Shown here: positions 13,929 through 21,459 of the stretch, one piece after another
Layout of the letters: every line of letters begins with the position of its first letter
Numbering within the stretch: position 1 is the stretch's first letter
Origin: Candidatus Shapirobacteria bacterium
GTDB taxonomy: Bacteria > Patescibacteriota > Microgenomatia > UBA12405
Reading direction: 5' to 3'
DNA: 21,887 nt
Assembly: GCA_028701645.1 (NCBI GenBank)
Contig: JAQVQI010000007.1
Coordinates: 1 to 21,887 of the forward strand
Translations under genes and position numbers: made by a program
The notes under the pieces: generated by a model
Database searches by the model: none
What the model was told of the DNA's origin: nothing
Seen by the model: only the letters and a program-made list of their open reading frames with translations

Positions 13929-14280
13929 AATTTCTTTTTATTTTATTTTTATTGCTTTTTTTACTTTTATCACTATTCTGGTAACTATTGTCCAAGCCAG
14001 CTATTCTAATTTAATGGTCCCTCAAAAAAAAATTGAAGAGGACAAATTACTCACACCTTTAAATCCAGTTTTAGATTCAGAAATAATTCAAGAAATTGAA
14101 AAACGTACTAATCTTACCGATAATAATGGAGAATTATTCATAAACAATCGTACTCAAAAAACCAATGACTCAACCCAAGAGAGCACTTTGACCGCTCCAA
14201 AGACCACTCCTTCTGTTGCCGTCGACAATCCCTTAAATAATAATTCTCAGTCTGATTTAGTCGAAGAAGAAAATAATTAA
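13915..14280 (+). CDS. Small single-pass membrane protein of unknown function
   Basis: This 121-residue protein has a basic N-terminus (MNKSK), one hydrophobic helix (about 7-29) and a hydrophilic tail rich in Asn, Thr, Ser, Asp and Glu, with no recognisable fold. It starts inside the pilO-like gene (14-base overlap) and ends three bases before the adhesin gene, so it is the third gene of a four-gene operon. The tail would probably be extracellular. Its position suggests a pilus or adhesin accessory protein, and a PilP-like role is conceivable, but no PilP motif is visible. I do not recognise the family. Confidence 0.65.
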   Translation: MNKSKISFYFIFIAFFTFITILVTIVQASYSNLMVPQKKIEEDKLLTPLNPVLDSEIIQEIEKRTNLTDNNGELFINNRTQKTNDSTQESTLTAPKTTPSVAVDNPLNNNSQSDLVEEENN

Positions 14281-14283
14281 TTT

Positions 14284-15585
14284 ATGAAAAAAGAAAAACG
14301 TATTCCGACTATTTTAGGATTAGTCCTTTTAGTCGGTACAATTTATCTAACAACTCAATTATTAAACAGTCCAAAAGGGACTTCTATTAAGGCCAACCAG
14401 AGTTGCAATCCTATCAACCCTCAAATTACAAACAAAACTAACACCTCGGCTACAATTTCGTTTACTACTTCAGATAATTGTTCTAGTAGTTTGAATATTA
14501 ACAATTTTACTTACCAAAATTCAAAACCAAAAGGGAAAGTTCATTATTATGAAGTTGATAAACTTGAAGCTGACAAAAATTATCAATTTGTAATTATTAG
14601 CGATGGTAAAAAATATGAATCAAATGATTATATTTTTAAGACAGCTCAAAAGCCAGGGACGGTAATTCCTGTTTCAAATTTAGCTTGGGGTAAAGTTTTC
14701 ACTCCAGAAAATAGTCCCGCCGACAACGCCATCGTCTATTTAAATATACCCGGAGCCTCTCCTTTATCTGCTTTGGTTACCACTTCAGGACATTGGAACA
14801 TATCTTTAGCTGTCAGTTTTAATGAAGGGTTAACTGACTGGTTTTATCTTCCAAATAATATTGAAGAAGACATAGTCGTAATTGCCCCAAATTACCCCTC
14901 AACTCAAATAGTAAGTAATACTTCCAGAAACAACCCGGTTCCAGACATAATCTTAGGTCAAAATAATTTTTCTTCACCCAGCGCTATTGAAATGCCAGAA
15001 GTCTCCACTGGAAGTCTAATTAATAACGATATAAATTTAGTTCAAGATCAACCGTTAAAAATATTAAATCCAAAAACTAACGAGTCGATAAATAGTTTAA
15101 AACCTGATATTTTTGGAACAGCAAATCCAAATAGTCAGCTAAAAATAAAAATTGAATCACCTATAGTCTACAACGATGAGATTAAAGTCGACTCAAATGG
15201 TGAGTGGAACTGGTCACCGTCTCAAGATTTGACCCCAGGCGAACATACTGTTACTGTTACTGACGAAAACAATAATAAAATAAGTCAAAGATTTATTGTT
15301 TTGGCCGCCGAAGCATCATCTCCCGCTTTTAGCGCTTCAAGTTCGGCCAATTTAATAACCAAGACTCCTAGCCCGACACCTACAAAAATAATTAGCACTA
15401 CCCCCACCAAAACTCCAACAACTATTACCCCCACCAAAAAAATAACCCCCACAGAAATTCCCGCCACTTATCCCAGTACTGCATCAGGAATTCCCAAAAC
15501 TGGAACTATTCTACCTACTTTTACCCTTATAATATTGTCATTTATTTCTTTGGTATTTGGTTTGGTTTCTCTAAAGAAGTTCTAA
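14284..15585 (+). CDS. Multidomain surface adhesin with LPXTG-like (IPKTG) sorting signal
   Basis: This 433-residue exported protein begins with a basic stretch and hydrophobic helix (about 10-27; signal peptide or anchor). A fibronectin type III-like domain follows (about 39-119; SATISFTTSDNCSS and KNYQFVIISDGKKYESNDYIFKT). Next comes a beta-rich domain resembling carboxypeptidase-regulatory folds (about 124-230; LAWGKVFTPENSPADNAIVYL), a bacterial Ig-like domain (about 258-339; FGTANPNSQLKIKI and GEWNWSPSQDLTPGEHTVTV) and a Thr/Pro-rich stalk. The C-terminus is IPKTG (403-407), a hydrophobic helix and a LKKF tail: a sortase signal with Ile for the usual Leu. No sortase gene lies in the window. 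It is last in the pil-like operon, three bases after the preceding gene. Confidence 0.8.
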   Translation: MKKEKRIPTILGLVLLVGTIYLTTQLLNSPKGTSIKANQSCNPINPQITNKTNTSATISFTTSDNCSSSLNINNFTYQNSKPKGKVHYYEVDKLEADKNYQFVIISDGKKYESNDYIFKTAQKPGTVIPVSNLAWGKVFTPENSPADNAIVYLNIPGASPLSALVTTSGHWNISLAVSFNEGLTDWFYLPNNIEEDIVVIAPNYPSTQIVSNTSRNNPVPDIILGQNNFSSPSAIEMPEVSTGSLINNDINLVQDQPLKILNPKTNESINSLKPDIFGTANPNSQLKIKIESPIVYNDEIKVDSNGEWNWSPSQDLTPGEHTVTVTDENNNKISQRFIVLAAEASSPAFSASSSANLITKTPSPTPTKIISTTPTKTPTTITPTKKITPTEIPATYPSTASGIPKTGTILPTFTLIILSFISLVFGLVSLKKF

Positions 15586-15587
15586 TT

Positions 15588-15596
15588 TGATAATAT
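15588..15596 (+). promoter_or_regulatory. Extended -10 box of the glycan operon (leaderless)
   Basis: TGA-TAATAT ends six bases before the ATG at 15603, in the 17-base gap after the adhesin gene. It may start the three-gene glycan operon to 19709. Confidence 0.5.
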
Positions 15597-15602
15597 ATAT
15601 TC

Positions 15603-16529
15603 ATGGTATCTGTAAACAAAAAGATTAAAGCGACGTTTGAAGCCTTAAGACCGATTCAGTGGATTAAAAATTTAAGCCTTTTTGCCGCTGTCATTCTCAA
15701 CGGCCAATTATTCAATTTTCCAATATTTTATAAAAGTCTTTTAGGTTTTATTGTTTTTTGTCTCCTTTCTTCTTCTTCTTATTTAATAAATGATATTGTT
15801 GACGTTGAAAAAGATCGTCTTCATCCAGTCAAAAAATTTAGACCAATAGCTAGAGGTGCCTTAACAGAAAGTAGTGCAATTTTTACGGCATTTATTTTGT
15901 TATTTTTAGGCTTATTTATTTCGGTTTTTATTGGTTTTGGATTTTTTGGAATATCTTTATTTTTTATTTTAATGCAATATGGTTATTCTTTTTTTCTAAA
16001 GAAAAAAGCCGTTATCGACATAATTGGGATCGCTTTATTTTTTATTATTAGAGCCTATGCTGGTGAGTTGGCCACTGGATATCATCTTCCAGTTTGGATA
16101 ATGTTAGCCGTAATTTTCTTGTCATTGTTTTTGGCTAGCGGAAAGCGACGAAGTGAACTTCGTGGTAGTGGCACCAAAACCAGAAGTTCTCTTTCTGGAT
16201 ACAGCGACAATCTCCTTGATTTTTATACCACCATGTTTGCTGTCTGCACCCTTGTTGCCTATGCTATGTTTACATTTTTTGAAGAACCAATCACTTTCGA
16301 CGGACTGATTCACCATTTTTTACTTGATAATTTCCCAAAAGCTTTAGGGAGAAAATGGTATATGGTAACCCTCTTGCCAGTGATATTTGGAATTATGCGT
16401 TATGGTCAAGTAATTTACGAAATGCAAGAAGGTGAACGACCAGAAAAAGTCATTGCCACCGATATTCCTTTGATTTTGTCAATATTCTTTTGGGGAATGA
16501 CGATGATTACTATTATTTATGTTATCTAA
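15603..16529 (+). CDS. UbiA-family decaprenyl-phosphate phosphoribosyltransferase homologue
   Basis: This 308-residue integral membrane prenyltransferase has about nine helices. It resembles decaprenyl-phosphate phosphoribosyltransferase (Mycobacterium Rv3806c), which transfers 5-phosphoribose from PRPP to a polyprenyl phosphate. Support comes from the N-terminal LRPIQWIKN, the Mg/substrate motif N63-D64-x2-D67-x3-D71 in LINDIVDVEKDRLHP, then KKFRPIARGAL. A second set follows at 180-206 (GKRRSEL, RSSLSGYSDNLLD), and late LPVIFGIMRYG with an acidic loop; these fit the phosphoribosyltransferase branch better than ubiquinone, menaquinone, heme or chlorophyll UbiA enzymes. The next gene overlaps its end by 11 bases, linking it to glycosyltransferases. 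The lipid acceptor here may not be decaprenyl phosphate. Confidence 0.88.
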   Translation: MVSVNKKIKATFEALRPIQWIKNLSLFAAVILNGQLFNFPIFYKSLLGFIVFCLLSSSSYLINDIVDVEKDRLHPVKKFRPIARGALTESSAIFTAFILLFLGLFISVFIGFGFFGISLFFILMQYGYSFFLKKKAVIDIIGIALFFIIRAYAGELATGYHLPVWIMLAVIFLSLFLASGKRRSELRGSGTKTRSSLSGYSDNLLDFYTTMFAVCTLVAYAMFTFFEEPITFDGLIHHFLLDNFPKALGRKWYMVTLLPVIFGIMRYGQVIYEMQEGERPEKVIATDIPLILSIFFWGMTMITIIYVI

Positions 16530-18039
16530 TCATAAGTATTTTTTTGTTTTTCTCTTTGCCTTAATTATTTTTACCAGGTTTTACAAGCTTAATTGGGGTG
16601 ACGATTTCTTTTTTAACCCCGACGAAAACAATATGATTAGTTCGGTGTTACAAATGAGCCATAAAAATTTGGACCCAAAATTTTATGCTTATGGCCAATT
16701 TCCTTTATATTTAACTTTTTTTACTACTCCAAAACATGATTTCAAAGCAGTGGCTCTAACTCTTCGTTTTTGGTCTGCTATTTTTTCTGTCTTATCCTTG
16801 TTTATTTTGTATTTTATTGGTCAAAAAATATTTAAAACGAACAAAGATTCTTTCTCTTTTTTAATTTTACTTATTTTTACTCCCGGGCTTATCCAGTTGT
16901 CGCATTTTGGAACCACCGAATCAATTCTGTTGTTCGTTTTTTCGGTTAATATTTTCTTATCTTTTAAAATTTATGATAATTTTAAATTTAAACATCTTTT
17001 ATTGGCCGGACTCATCTCTGGCATTGGCTTGGCGACAAAAATTTCAGCCTTAATTTTGACCACCCCGATATTTTTAAGTATATTATTTCGTTTCATAAAA
17101 ACTAAAAATAAATTTTTACCGTTTCTTCTTTCGATTTTGTTTATATTTATAACTCTAATTATTGGGATTATCTTTTCTCCTTACAACTTATTAAATTTTC
17201 CCCAATTTCTATCAAGTATAAAATATGAGATTGGTGTTGCTAACGGCCAAATTCCAGTCTTTTATACTCGTCAGTTCATTGGTTCTTTATCTTACTTGTT
17301 CCAGCTCCAAAAAATATTTCCGTATACCAACGGTCTTCCAATTTTTATTTTTGGAATTTTTGGTCTATGTATTATTTTTAAATCATGGATCATAAATCAT
17401 AAATCTAGTCCTTACCTCTTATTAATCTTGTTTTCTTCTTTAATTTATTTTATTTATCAAGGCCAACTTTTTGTTAAGTGGACTCGATTTATGTCACCTA
17501 TTATTTTTGTTTTACCCTTCTTGGCTGTTTTTATTTTACAAAAAATTAAATCAAGATATTTATATTACATACTAATTTTAATATCCATCTTGCCTGGTAT
17601 ATATTTTATGAAAATTTATTTTAATACCGATATTCGAGTAATGGCCAGTGACTGGCTAAACCATAATATTTCTATTGATAATGAAATTTTGTCTGAGAGT
17701 GGAAATGTTGTTGATATCCCAGTTTTTGGGCAATTAAGGGTTAACAACTTCGATTTTTATACCCTTGATAACGACGTTAATAACCTTGAGAAATTAACTC
17801 AATCAATCAATAAATCAGATTATATTATTATTCCTTCACGTCGTGTTTTTAAAAATCAAAATAATTCCAATTTTTTAAACTCTCAAAATTATTATCAAAA
17901 ATTATTTTCTGGTCAATTCGGTTTCAATTTAATAAAAACATTTTCCAACAACAATAGTCTATTTTTGAATTCAGAAAACGCCGAAGAAACTTGGTCAGTC
18001 TTTGATAACCCAACAGTTAGAGTCTTTAAACGACAATGA
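16519..18039 (+). CDS. GT-C fold membrane glycosyltransferase (PMT/ArnT-like)
   Basis: This 506-residue protein has about ten membrane helices in residues 1-370 and a soluble C-terminal domain. The first external loop carries the acidic motif NPDEN (FFFNPDENNMISS), the catalytic-site position of lipid-linked-sugar GT-C enzymes of the GT39/GT83 kind. The C-terminal domain contains SDYIIIPSRR and ends in VFDNPTVRVFK, patterns shared with the next protein, so the two are tandem paralogues. It begins inside the UbiA-like gene (11-base overlap) and its TGA overlaps the next ATG (ATGA). It should use a polyprenyl-linked sugar as donor and act outside the membrane; donor and acceptor are unknown. 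Confidence 0.82.
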   Translation: MLSNHKYFFVFLFALIIFTRFYKLNWGDDFFFNPDENNMISSVLQMSHKNLDPKFYAYGQFPLYLTFFTTPKHDFKAVALTLRFWSAIFSVLSLFILYFIGQKIFKTNKDSFSFLILLIFTPGLIQLSHFGTTESILLFVFSVNIFLSFKIYDNFKFKHLLLAGLISGIGLATKISALILTTPIFLSILFRFIKTKNKFLPFLLSILFIFITLIIGIIFSPYNLLNFPQFLSSIKYEIGVANGQIPVFYTRQFIGSLSYLFQLQKIFPYTNGLPIFIFGIFGLCIIFKSWIINHKSSPYLLLILFSSLIYFIYQGQLFVKWTRFMSPIIFVLPFLAVFILQKIKSRYLYYILILISILPGIYFMKIYFNTDIRVMASDWLNHNISIDNEILSESGNVVDIPVFGQLRVNNFDFYTLDNDVNNLEKLTQSINKSDYIIIPSRRVFKNQNNSNFLNSQNYYQKLFSGQFGFNLIKTFSNNNSLFLNSENAEETWSVFDNPTVRVFKRQ

Positions 18040-19709
18040 AAAATAAAAATACTTTTATTCTTTTAATTATTCTTATAATTGGTTTTTGTTTTCGCCTTAC
18101 TGGAATTAATTGGGATCAAGGTCAACATCTTCACCCCGACGAAAGGTTTTTAACCATGGTTCTGACGGATATTGATATCTCTCAAAATTTTATTCAATAT
18201 TTAAATCCCCAAACATCAACCCTTAATCCATACAACCAAGGTTATTCTTTTTTTGTCTATGGTTCTTTTCCTTTAAATTTAGTAAAAGTTCTAGGAGAAT
18301 TATTTGGGTTAAAATCATATGATCAAATATATATAGTTGGGCGTTTTTTAACTATTCTTTTAGACACGTTTATTATCTTGTTAATTTATCTAATTTCGAC
18401 AAAGATATTTAATCCCAAAATTGGTTTAATTAGTGCATTATTTTATTCCATTTATGTTCTCCCAATCCAATTAGCCCATTTTTATACTGTCGATCCGTTT
18501 CTAAATTTTTTTATAATTTTGACTTTTTATTTATTAATTTTATTAAAAAATAAATCAAAAATATTTTTAAAAATTATTTTACTTTCCTTAGTTTTCGGAA
18601 TTGCGATCGCCTGTAAAATTTCAGCAATTTATTTTTTACCAATTATTTTCATTTTTTTTATTTACTACTTTTTTCAAAAACCCTTTATTTTTCTTCTGTC
18701 TGTTATTATTTTTGTCTTTTTCACTTCTTTCTCTCTTCGACTCAACCAACCTCAAATATTTTCAAGTGGAAATATTTTAAATTGGAATCTTAACCCTCAA
18801 TTTGTTGAAAATATTTTAGAACTAAAAAGTTACGATAATAATCCATTTTATCCACCAGCAATCCAGTGGCTCAAAACTATTCCTTTGTTATTTCCCTTAA
18901 AAAATATAATTTTTTGGGGGTTAGGTTTACCTCTCGGCCTAATTTTTATTTCCTCAGTATTATTTTCTATTTATTTATTAATCAAACAAAATATTTTAAA
19001 TCAATTTTATTTATCAATAATTCTATTTTGGATTATATTTTTAATTATTTTTCAGGGGATACAGTCAGTCACTACGATGCGTTATTTTTTACCAATATAC
19101 CCTTTTATTGCCATTATTTCAGGATTATTTGTTAGTAAAATCTTAAAAAAAACAAAACTATCGTCCAAAAGATTATTTCTGATTGCTCTAATTTTATTAG
19201 TTTTTATTTATCCACTTTCGTTTATTTCCATCTATTTCAAAGACCACTCTCGTGTTTCAGCTTCTAAGTGGATTTATCAAAATATTCCCGCAGGTTCGAC
19301 TATTGCCACTGAATATTGGGATGACGCCTTGCCTTTGTCCATAGGCAATAGTCTTTCTTCTCTTTTTCAGTATAAAGAACTACCTGTTGCCGACAAAGAA
19401 GATGAGCTAAAAATGGAAAATATTATTTCTCAAGTGAAACAATCAGATTATCTTGTTTTATCTTCTAATCGTTTTTATTTACCTATTCCCAAAAATTCAG
19501 ATATATTTCCAAATACGGCCAAATATTATCAATCCCTTCTTGATGGATCCCTTGGTTTTACCAAAGTAGCAGAATTTACGTCATATCCCTGCTTCCCTCC
19601 AATTGGTAAACCGCTTTATTGCCTAAACGATACAATTTTGGCCGAAGAAGCCTTTACTGTTTACGACCATCCCAAGGTTTACATTTTCAAAAACAATTTT
19701 TCGTATTGA
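18036..19709 (+). CDS. GT-C fold membrane glycosyltransferase, paralogue of the preceding gene
   Basis: This 557-residue polytopic protein has about eleven helices, with the acidic loop motif HLHPDERFLTMVL after the first helix and a soluble C-terminal domain (from about 410). That domain includes SDYLVLSSNR, a YYQSLLDGSLGF block and the final YDHPKVYIFK, which parallel SDYIIIPSRR, YYQKLFSGQFGF and VFDNPTVRVFK in the upstream protein. This indicates gene duplication followed by divergence. Translation is coupled to the previous gene by the ATGA overlap. The 3' end overlaps the convergent GT4 gene by 31 bases. It is predicted to transfer a lipid-linked sugar onto a surface acceptor; specificity is unknown. 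Confidence 0.82.
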   Translation: MKNKNTFILLIILIIGFCFRLTGINWDQGQHLHPDERFLTMVLTDIDISQNFIQYLNPQTSTLNPYNQGYSFFVYGSFPLNLVKVLGELFGLKSYDQIYIVGRFLTILLDTFIILLIYLISTKIFNPKIGLISALFYSIYVLPIQLAHFYTVDPFLNFFIILTFYLLILLKNKSKIFLKIILLSLVFGIAIACKISAIYFLPIIFIFFIYYFFQKPFIFLLSVIIFVFFTSFSLRLNQPQIFSSGNILNWNLNPQFVENILELKSYDNNPFYPPAIQWLKTIPLLFPLKNIIFWGLGLPLGLIFISSVLFSIYLLIKQNILNQFYLSIILFWIIFLIIFQGIQSVTTMRYFLPIYPFIAIISGLFVSKILKKTKLSSKRLFLIALILLVFIYPLSFISIYFKDHSRVSASKWIYQNIPAGSTIATEYWDDALPLSIGNSLSSLFQYKELPVADKEDELKMENIISQVKQSDYLVLSSNRFYLPIPKNSDIFPNTAKYYQSLLDGSLGFTKVAEFTSYPCFPPIGKPLYCLNDTILAEEAFTVYDHPKVYIFKNNFSY

Positions 19710-20821
19710 TCAATTGATTTTTTATAATCAAAAATATTTAAATTTTTATTATATTTATTTTGATAATATTTTCTACCCTTTTTTAAAACTAGGACTAATT
19801 TTTTAGCTAAATCATTTTTGTTTCCATTTATAAATAATTCTCCCAAACCAGTTTTTAAAACTGGGATTCTCATCCCCGGCAAATTTGTTGTCACACAAGG
19901 AATGCCACACATCATTGCCTCAACTTGTACCCAGCCAAACGACTCTAATATATCATCACTTGGTAATACTAATAAATCCAGTTTTTTATAAAAAACAGAT
20001 AAAGACTCTCTATTGATACTATCTAAAAAAACAAACTTATTTTCTAAAATTTGTGAATATTTTTTAGATAAATATCCATAATAATTTTCTCCAATAACAT
20101 TTTTTGGCCCTGCCATTAATACAACATAATTATTACCCAGTTTTTTATCTAATATTTTTGTTGATTGAACCAACAATTCGATTCCTTTTTGTTTGGCTAT
20201 CCGACCACAAAAACCAATTACGTATTTTTTATCCTTTATTAATTTATCAATCTTGATTTCTAAAACTTTATTTTCTTTTTGTTCAAACTTAATAGGTGGA
20301 TAAATTGCCTTTATTTTTTTCAAAAAATGTTTCAATAAATAAGAATTTTTAGCATAATCTTGAGTATAAGGGATTATACCTGTTGCCAAAATTGCCGCCA
20401 TGTATTGACAAACAAAAACCACGCTATCAACTACTTTATTTTTTATTCCCTTCCAAAAACTCAAATCGGTGTGGTGAGTCAAAAAGACTTTTTTCCTAAA
20501 TATTTTACCCCATAAGGCTAGCCAAAAAGATTCCACTTGAGGTAAATGACAGTTTATTATTTGATTTTTAATTACTTCTCTAATAGATACATACAAAAAA
20601 GACGGACAGATAGGCCCTTTACCTATATAAAACCACACTGGTAAACGGAGTATTTTAACTCCATTAACCATTTCTTTTGGCTTGGTTGTATGGTCATGAT
20701 GACTTGTTAGTATCGTTACCTTATGGCCTCTTTTAACCAGTTCTTCTGCTAATACTTTTATATAAATAGTTATTCCAGAAATATTTGGTAAATAATAGGT
20801 TGAAGTAATTAAAATTTTCAC
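19679..20821 (-). CDS. GT4-family GT-B glycosyltransferase
   Basis: This 380-residue cytoplasmic glycosyltransferase has two Rossmann-like domains. The N-terminal acceptor domain starts MKILITSTYYLPNISGITIYI and contains HKVTILTSHHD. The C-terminal nucleotide-sugar domain contains YVIGFCGRIAKQKGIELLV and the E-x7-E motif in ESFGWVQVEAMMCGIPCV. This is the PimB/GT4 retaining-transferase pattern, often acting on lipid-linked or phospholipid acceptors. The start codon is GTG at 20821, supported by a TATAAT six bases upstream. The gene runs opposite to its neighbours: it is divergent from the PAP2 gene and overlaps the GT-C gene tail-to-tail. Sugar and acceptor cannot be assigned. Confidence 0.9.
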   Translation of the reverse strand: MKILITSTYYLPNISGITIYIKVLAEELVKRGHKVTILTSHHDHTTKPKEMVNGVKILRLPVWFYIGKGPICPSFLYVSIREVIKNQIINCHLPQVESFWLALWGKIFRKKVFLTHHTDLSFWKGIKNKVVDSVVFVCQYMAAILATGIIPYTQDYAKNSYLLKHFLKKIKAIYPPIKFEQKENKVLEIKIDKLIKDKKYVIGFCGRIAKQKGIELLVQSTKILDKKLGNNYVVLMAGPKNVIGENYYGYLSKKYSQILENKFVFLDSINRESLSVFYKKLDLLVLPSDDILESFGWVQVEAMMCGIPCVTTNLPGMRIPVLKTGLGELFINGNKNDLAKKLVLVLKKGRKYYQNKYNKNLNIFDYKKSIDQYEKLFLKM

Positions 20822-20827
20822 TAACTG

Positions 20828-20833
20828 ATTATA
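20828..20833 (-). promoter_or_regulatory. -10 box of the GT4 gene (leaderless GTG start)
   Basis: On the minus strand a perfect TATAAT ends six bases before the GTG at 20821. It sits back to back with the PAP2 -10 box inside a 42-base divergent gap. Confidence 0.62.
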
Positions 20834-20850
20834 ACAATCATATTTACGGT

Positions 20851-20856
20851 TATAAT
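20851..20856 (+). promoter_or_regulatory. -10 box of the PAP2 gene (leaderless)
   Basis: A perfect TATAAT ends seven bases before the ATG at 20864. With the GT4 box it forms the near-palindrome GATTATAAC ... GTTATAATA, so the two promoters would place polymerases on the same DNA. Confidence 0.64.
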
Positions 20857-20863
20857 AAAATCA

Positions 20864-21433
20864 ATGATTCTAAAAAATATATTATTTTGGCAACCAGAGA
20901 AGGATTGGCTTAAGTGGATGCAAAAAAATACGTTTCGTCAAAAAAATTTAATTATTTTAAATTACATTATCTGGGTTTTCTTTTTTTACATCTCTTATTT
21001 ACTAATTAAATCCGACATTAATATTTTTTGGCAAATTCTATTTGCCACCATTATTGCAGAATTTATCGAAAGAATTGTTAAAAAAAATGTCCCTTGGTGT
21101 CGACCAATGTTTAATCGAAACGACACTACTCCAATTGGTTTAGTTAATAGTTGGTACAAAACTGGTTCTTTCCCATCAGGGCATACCATTAAAGCTGTTT
21201 ATTTTTTTCTTTTTATTCTCCAATATCAATTATTTAATCCTTATGTATTTTTGGCTATCGTCTTACCTTTGTTAACCTTTCGCATTATTATTGGTTTCCA
21301 TTATCCAATTGATATGGTTGGGGGGATTATCTTGGGTTCTACAGTTTGGTTATTATCCAAAGGGGTTGTCCTTCCTCAAAATGTTAACAATATTGTTCAA
21401 CAAATTTTTAATTTTATTTTTTTTATTAATTAA
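20864..21433 (+). CDS. PAP2-superfamily membrane phosphatase
   Basis: This 189-residue membrane protein has about five helices and the three phosphatase motifs of the PAP2 family: K73-x6-R80-P81 (KKNVPWCRP), PSGH (104-107) and R140-x5-H146-x3-D150 (FRIIIGFHYPID). The usual Ser before the motif 3 Arg is Phe. Relatives dephosphorylate undecaprenyl diphosphate, phosphatidic acid or, in mycobacteria (Rv3807c), are proposed to act on decaprenyl-phosphoryl-5-phosphoribose. Its position in the same gene cluster as a phosphoribosyltransferase homologue favours the last role, but carrier recycling is equally compatible with the sequence. It is probably co-transcribed with the next gene across a 26-base gap. 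Confidence 0.9.
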   Translation: MILKNILFWQPEKDWLKWMQKNTFRQKNLIILNYIIWVFFFYISYLLIKSDINIFWQILFATIIAEFIERIVKKNVPWCRPMFNRNDTTPIGLVNSWYKTGSFPSGHTIKAVYFFLFILQYQLFNPYVFLAIVLPLLTFRIIIGFHYPIDMVGGIILGSTVWLLSKGVVLPQNVNNIVQQIFNFIFFIN

Positions 21434-21436
21434 ATT

Positions 21437-21457
21437 TTAGAAATTAGATATTGGAAA
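21437..21457 (+). repeat. Heptamer tandem repeat, TTAGAAA type, 3 units
   Basis: TTAGAAA, TTAGATA and TTGGAAA make up nearly all of the 26-base gap between the PAP2 and DUF2298-like genes and stop two bases before the ATG at 21460. Confidence 0.7.
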
Positions 21458-21459
21458 TT

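Noticed and set aside
13915..14280. Assignment of the 121-residue protein as PilP
   Set aside because: Position after PilO fits, but the tail has no PilP beta-domain pattern or lipoprotein cysteine, so a name would be a guess.
15285..15467. Val/Gly-rich minus-strand frame opposite the adhesin stalk
   Set aside because: It is the reverse complement of the Thr/Pro-rich repeat, so its hydrophobicity is a by-product of codon composition.
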